From the NCBI GenBank assembly GCA_030267565.1, contig BRXU01000012.1, positions 2,478,501-2,542,500 on the forward strand: a stretch of DNA of 64,000 nt, in the 5' to 3' direction. Position numbers and translations under genes: made by a program. The notes beneath the pieces were generated by a model. It saw nothing but the letters and a program-made list of their open reading frames with translations, searched no databases and was not told the origin of the DNA. The stretch is from Pleodorina starrii. Its lineage: Eukaryota > Chlorophyta > Chlorophyceae > Chlamydomonadales > Volvocaceae. Of this stretch, positions 59,852 through 64,000 are shown one piece after another; the first letter of the stretch is position 1; every line of letters starts with the position of its first letter.

Positions 59852-62703
59852 TTAGGCCACGGCCTCCGTGGTGTTGCGCAGCACTGCCAAGGAAGGGGGC
59901 GGGAGGCGGGGGGCGGAATGGTGTGGAAGACACGTACAGTCAAAGACACGAATGCCAGACCGAGGTTTTGTGTTCAGCCCGCAGCAGCCAAGAAGGAGAC
60001 CCGACGTAAATCCTCGTAAATCGAGGCAGGCGGGTCGGGTTGTGGGATCCGTGGCGGTCCAATGGTCTACGGCACATTCCGCTCAAGCCCAGGATCCAGG
60101 ATCCAGGATCCCTGGGCAACATGTCGGGCGTAAAACCCCGCGGAGCTCCCGTGACCCCCCTCCCTGGACTGGGACCCCCCCACACACACTTAACTGCTGC
60201 CAGTGCCGCTCTTCCTATGTCCCACGCGCCTCCAGTTGCACCGCACGGTAGGCCTCTCTCACCGTTTTTGAAGAACGCCATGTCTGTGGCGACGTTGCCA
60301 GGCGCCTTGTAGCGGCACACGATGATCTTGCAGCCGCCCGTGATCGCGCGGCCGCCGCCGATGGGCAACGCCGCATCCGCCAGCCCCACCCCGCAGCCCA
60401 TGGACGAAGTGCCGCGCCACACCAGCTGCGTAAAGTGGCCGATGCCCTTGGACCAGTTGTCGGCAAAGGGCTGGTCCGCATCGAAGTCGTAGTCGCGGAC
60501 CTCGCCGTACCAGGCCTTAGCGGCCACCGTGCACGTTGCGTCGGGCTTTGGATAGCCCTGCAGCCACATCAGGTTCTCGCCATAGTCTCTGCCCAAGGAG
60601 TGCTTCAACACACAGCCGCTGTCCGCGAGGACTTGGGCGTAGGCGGCGGAGGCGGCTGCCAGGCTGGCGCTCCAGGTCAGGGCCGGCGCCTGGTGCCGTA
60701 GTCGGTAGACGTTGGTGCGGTTCAGGAGCGCGTCCAGGTCGGGGCAGCTGCCGCCTGTGGATTCATTTCGTTGAGCGGTTCGAGGTAGGGCAGCCGCGAA
60801 CAGGCCGCATTTCTCAAGATTTGATGAAGAGTAGGGAGTGGGTGGCGGTCTGGGGCTCTTCAGGACAAGGGTAGCGTGCTCACCAGCACCGCAAACACAC
60901 CTTCCCGGCACGACAACACGACCCCTGTTGAGTTTGAAGCCCTTTTTCTTAGGTCTGGTCTATCTAAGGGCCTTTGCTTCCGCGTCAGGGCTGCCCTTGT
61001 CCGCATTTGGAGGGCAGGCGCTTTACTCACTCTTACAGCGTATTAGCCCAACCGTGCGCGCGCTTGGCTGCGGGTCCACGCTTTAAAGGTACCGGTAACC
61101 AACCACCAACTAACGGCCCCCAGGCGGCCGGCCGCACTTTCCGAGGCCCCCCTGAGACCCTGATCTTGCCCGGCCTAATCGTGTCCCACTCTGCACCAAA
61201 AGCCCCCCTTGCTTCTGTCCAGGTCCACACACCTTTGCACACGTACCTGTATCGCCCTGGTCCTCGCGGGGGTCCTCTGCAGGGGCTGCGGGTGCAGCCG
61301 GGGGCGGGGATGGAGTCTGGGGTGGCACCAGAGGGAGCGGCGGCTGCGGCGGCGGCGGGGAAGGTCTTGGCGGCCGTGGCGACGGCGAGCGCGGTCTTGG
61401 CGGCTTGGGAGATGGAGGAGACGGCGCTGGGGACGGCGGCGGCGGCGACGGCCGGGGCGGCCGAGGCGGCCGGGGTGAAGGCGGGGAGGGCGGGCACGGG
61501 CTGGGCGACTTGACTGGTTTGGGCGGTTTGGGCGGTTTGGGAGAGGGTGGCGGTGGCTTGCAGGTGGCTTTCTTGCAAGCCGAGGGAGGGGGTTGAGTGG
61601 CATTCGGCTCCGGTGCAGAGGGAGTCGTAACCTGTGGAGGAGGCAGCTCTGGGGATTCTGGAGGTGGCGGGGGAGGAGGCACATCTGGGGATTGTGGTGG
61701 TGGCGGGGGAGGTGGCACATCTGGGGATTGTGGTGGTGGCGGGGGAGGTGGCACATCTGGGGATTGTGGTGGCGGCGGAGACGGCAGTGTCCCTGGGTAT
61801 AGCGGTGGCGGCGGAGACGGCAGTGTCCCTGGGTATAGCGGTGGCGGCGGAGACGGCGGTGATGGCGGTGGCGGCGGTGGCGGCGGTGATGGCGGTGGTG
61901 GCGGTGGCGGCGGTGGCGGCGGTGGCGGCGGTGATGGCGGTGGTGGCGGTGGCGGCCGTGATGGCGGTGGTGGCGGTGGCGGCGGTGATGGCGGTGGCGG
62001 CGGAGACGGCGATGTCCATGGGGATGGCGGTGGCGGCGAGGAAGGTGGCTGAAGGGGCTTCGGCGACGGCGGTGGCTGAAGGGGCTTCGGTGACGGCGGT
62101 GGCTGAAGGGGCTTCGGCGACGGCGGTGGCTGAAGGGGCTTCGGCGACGGCGGTGGCTGAAAAGGCTTCGGCGACGGCGGTGGCTGAAAAGGCTTCGGCG
62201 ACGGCGGTGGCTGAAGGGGCTTCGGCGACGGCGGTGGCTGAAGGGGCTTCGGCGACGGCGGAGGAGATGGCTCAAGGAGTCTGGGTGATGGCGGGGGAGG
62301 CTGAGGCTGACTGGTCGGTGGCTGTGGACTCGTGGCCGAAGAGGGCAACGGAAGGTGGGGCCAGGTGGGCCATCGGGGCCAGGAGGGCCAGTCCGGTAAA
62401 TCAGTTGGAGACCCATTGACAATGTCGCCCAGAGCCTGGCGTCGGTTATTTATCATCCCGCTGGCATCTGAAACATTGGATTAGGAGAGGGACGGACAGA
62501 GTCAAGAGGTTCTTGGGGAAAACGTGATACGCACTCCTCCCAACTTGAGTGCTGGACTGCTGGTCGTGCAAGGTAACCTTTCGCAGTGAGTAAACCTTGT
62601 GAAACTTACGAGTTCCTATCAGTTCGCGTGCCACAGTTTGATGGGCAAGCAGTACGCCAAAGACGACGAGCGCTGCTACGGCGGGCGCGGGGAGTCTCGC
62701 CAT
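59852..62703 (-). CDS. CAP gene H: secreted HRGP protein with long Pro-rich spacer and CAP/SCP domain
   Basis: Minus-strand model: 62703-62610, 62467-61247, 60754-60263, 59883-59852, 612 aa, phases consistent. Exon 1 encodes a signal peptide (MARLPAPAVAALVVFGVLLA) and ends at a perfect GTAAGT. Exon 2, about residues 32-438, starts with a Trp/Pro motif (DWPSWPRWPTWP). It continues with about nine PPPSPKPLQ nonapeptides, long polyproline and repeated QSPDVPPPPPPP and LYPGTLPSPPPP blocks, then a CKKATCKPP pair of cysteines and SPPSPRPP blocks. The CAP domain, about 439-602, is one exon: NVYRLRHQA, DYGENLM, AWYGEV, GHFTQLVW and IIVCRYKAPGN. The last exon gives VLRNTTEAVA with a sequon. The spacer/CAP intron is kept but both introns inside the CAP domain are absent, as in G. 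It is convergent with G. Predicted wall or ECM protein, likely heavily O-glycosylated on hydroxyproline. Confidence 0.92.
62050..62270 (-). repeat. 27-bp tandem repeat in the Pro-rich exon of gene H
   Basis: About eight copies of a 27-bp unit (plus strand GGCTTCGGCGACGGCGGTGG followed by CTGAAGG or CTGAAAA). Each encodes PPPSPKPLQ or PPPSPKPFQ on the minus strand, and the frame is preserved. Two central units share the Phe variant. Confidence 0.85.
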
Positions 62704-64000
62704 TGGGCCTTGTCAGTCGCACTCTTGCCGATGGTGAGAATATTTGTATGTGCGTATATAGCTTACTAGTGCTGGGATTGTAGATGCAAATCACAATTAG
62801 CACTGTCTCGTTACCTTTCCAGAGAAATATGCTGTTGTCTGTTAAGTCAACCTGTCAATATAAAATTTGACAACTGTGTTGTGGCCATACCAATGCATAG
62901 GTAGCGATAAATGCCGGAAGAAGGTAGAACCGTCCCCCGTACGGCAGTTGGAGCCCGCGGCAAGGTCACACCAAGTGGAGCCGCGGCCCATGTCACACAG
63001 CACGCATGTACGGGATTTACTTGTTAAAACGGATCTCGAACCGTTTACCAGGTGCTTGGCAGGTCCTCGAACATTTACAGTCGACGAGGTATCTGGCCCG
63101 GTGTCCGTTCGCTCCTCGTTTTTGTTGATTTCCAAAGCCCTGACAATCAAAACTTTGTGGCGCAGACCATGTTTGTAATTATGAACATTACGTGGGTTCA
63201 TGAGGTGCATTGTGCTTTCATGAAATATGGCGGGCCATCGCCCCGCGGCCGTCCAGGATCCTGTAAGGGGTCACAAGATAATTTCTAGGTTGCAAAAGCC
63301 TGTTATTTAACACATACAATCTGCTATAGTTTTGTTCCCAACAAAGTACTTTGGCAGATCTTGCTTTTCCCGCGTACCGTAGTACGCCTTCGAAATACGC
63401 CCCATCACCTCGTTTCGACGACGTCATTTACACGCATGGACTCATTAAGTTTCTAAGTTCATAATAAAGCTTGACTCAATGATGTTGGAATGCAAGTTAA
63501 TTCACAATTCGGGCCTCCACGAAAACATCGACTTTCCAGTCCTCGCAACTTTTGGGTAAATGCAGGAATGTCGACACTCTCACACTTCACGCCCTCGCCG
63601 CCCTAGCGCTTCAACTCCACCCGTACGGATTGAACGGGGCCCCGCCCTTTTTCCGGCTTCAAGGAAGCCGACACCAACCCCTTGTTTTCGTGACCGAATG
63701 TACCGGCGTTTGGACCATTGGTAGTCGCCATGCTCTTTACCGATGCTGGCTGCGAGCCGTCGGACGGCACTTATCGCCCACGAGCAGCCACAGCGTGCTG
63801 CTGGTGCCAGCCGGCAACGCAGCAGCCATGGTGCTCGCGGTTGGCTTTCCTGACATCACAACCGCTTCCTGGCCTTCTCCTTGCAAGTGATACCCTATCA
63901 GGCTTCGTGTGGCTCTTCTCTGTAGCCGGCGAAGGTACCGGTATGCATCCTTTTGCCATCCAACATGAAACATGTAGGGCTCCGCTGCAGCTAGGAAGCT
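62704..64000. other. Region upstream of gene H to the window end
   Basis: It should include the gene H promoter. A minus-strand frame with an ATG near 63971 stays open to 63737 and could be part of a gene or element running past the window edge, but it shows no recognisable domain. The second copy of the 67-bp repeat lies here. Confidence 0.45.
63621..63687 (-). repeat. 67-bp dispersed repeat, copy 2
   Basis: This is the exact reverse complement of 22750-22816. On the minus strand beyond CCGTACGG, similarity to copy 1 continues weakly (AGTTGA then GCTAGGGC), so the related segment is somewhat longer than the identical core. Confidence 0.8.

Overview
The window looks like nuclear DNA of a volvocine green alga (a relative of Chlamydomonas, Gonium or Volvox). 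The evidence is GC-rich coding sequence split by short introns with GTGAGT-type donors, very long Pro-rich (hydroxyproline-rich glycoprotein, HRGP) exons, TGTAA poly(A)-type signals, a histone-type 3' stem-loop, TTTTAGGG telomere-type repeats and an F-box/ankyrin gene of a type I associate with this group. All genes are eukaryotic and intron-containing. No operons, CRISPR arrays or rRNA are visible. The species assignment is inference.

Layout. 1-41 is the last codons of an upstream gene, probably histone H2A, followed by a histone 3' stem-loop. The rest is dominated by one tandemly expanded family. Each member has a signal-peptide exon, a Pro-rich spacer, a CAP/SCP (PR-1/CRISP-like) domain and a very short last exon. 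I reconstructed seven apparently intact members: A (1610-5284, +), B (8083-11865, -), C (13820-16443, +), F (44865-47577, -), E (50866-52289, +), G (54968-57121, +) and H (59852-62703, -). An eighth copy, D (19556-20834, +), is a truncated, frameshifted pseudogene. Exon lengths and intron phases agree across the family, which is strong internal support for the models.

Between the two halves of the cluster lie an F-box-like/ankyrin gene (22584-25420, +) and a 15,134-bp satellite (25617-40750). The satellite has exactly 36 head-to-tail units: 18 of 367 bp, 17 of 485 bp and a first unit of 283 bp. Each unit is bounded by a short terminal inverted repeat, so unit junctions are palindromes and the array starts and stops at a palindrome centre. 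It therefore resembles a short TIR transposon (MITE-like) turned into a satellite. Long units carry an extra 118 bp with a tRNA-like, Pol III B-box-like segment.

The remaining intergenic DNA holds mini- and microsatellites, a fold-back element and an inverted pair of decayed coiled-coil ORFs (53.2-54.3 kb), and a 67-bp sequence present twice in opposite orientation (22.8 and 63.6 kb).

How the genes may work together (inference): the CAP-HRGP proteins are secreted and should end up in the cell wall or extracellular matrix. Pro-rich spacers vary strongly in length and repeat content while the CAP module stays nearly constant, apart from the C/D pair, which has lost one of the four CAP cavity residues.
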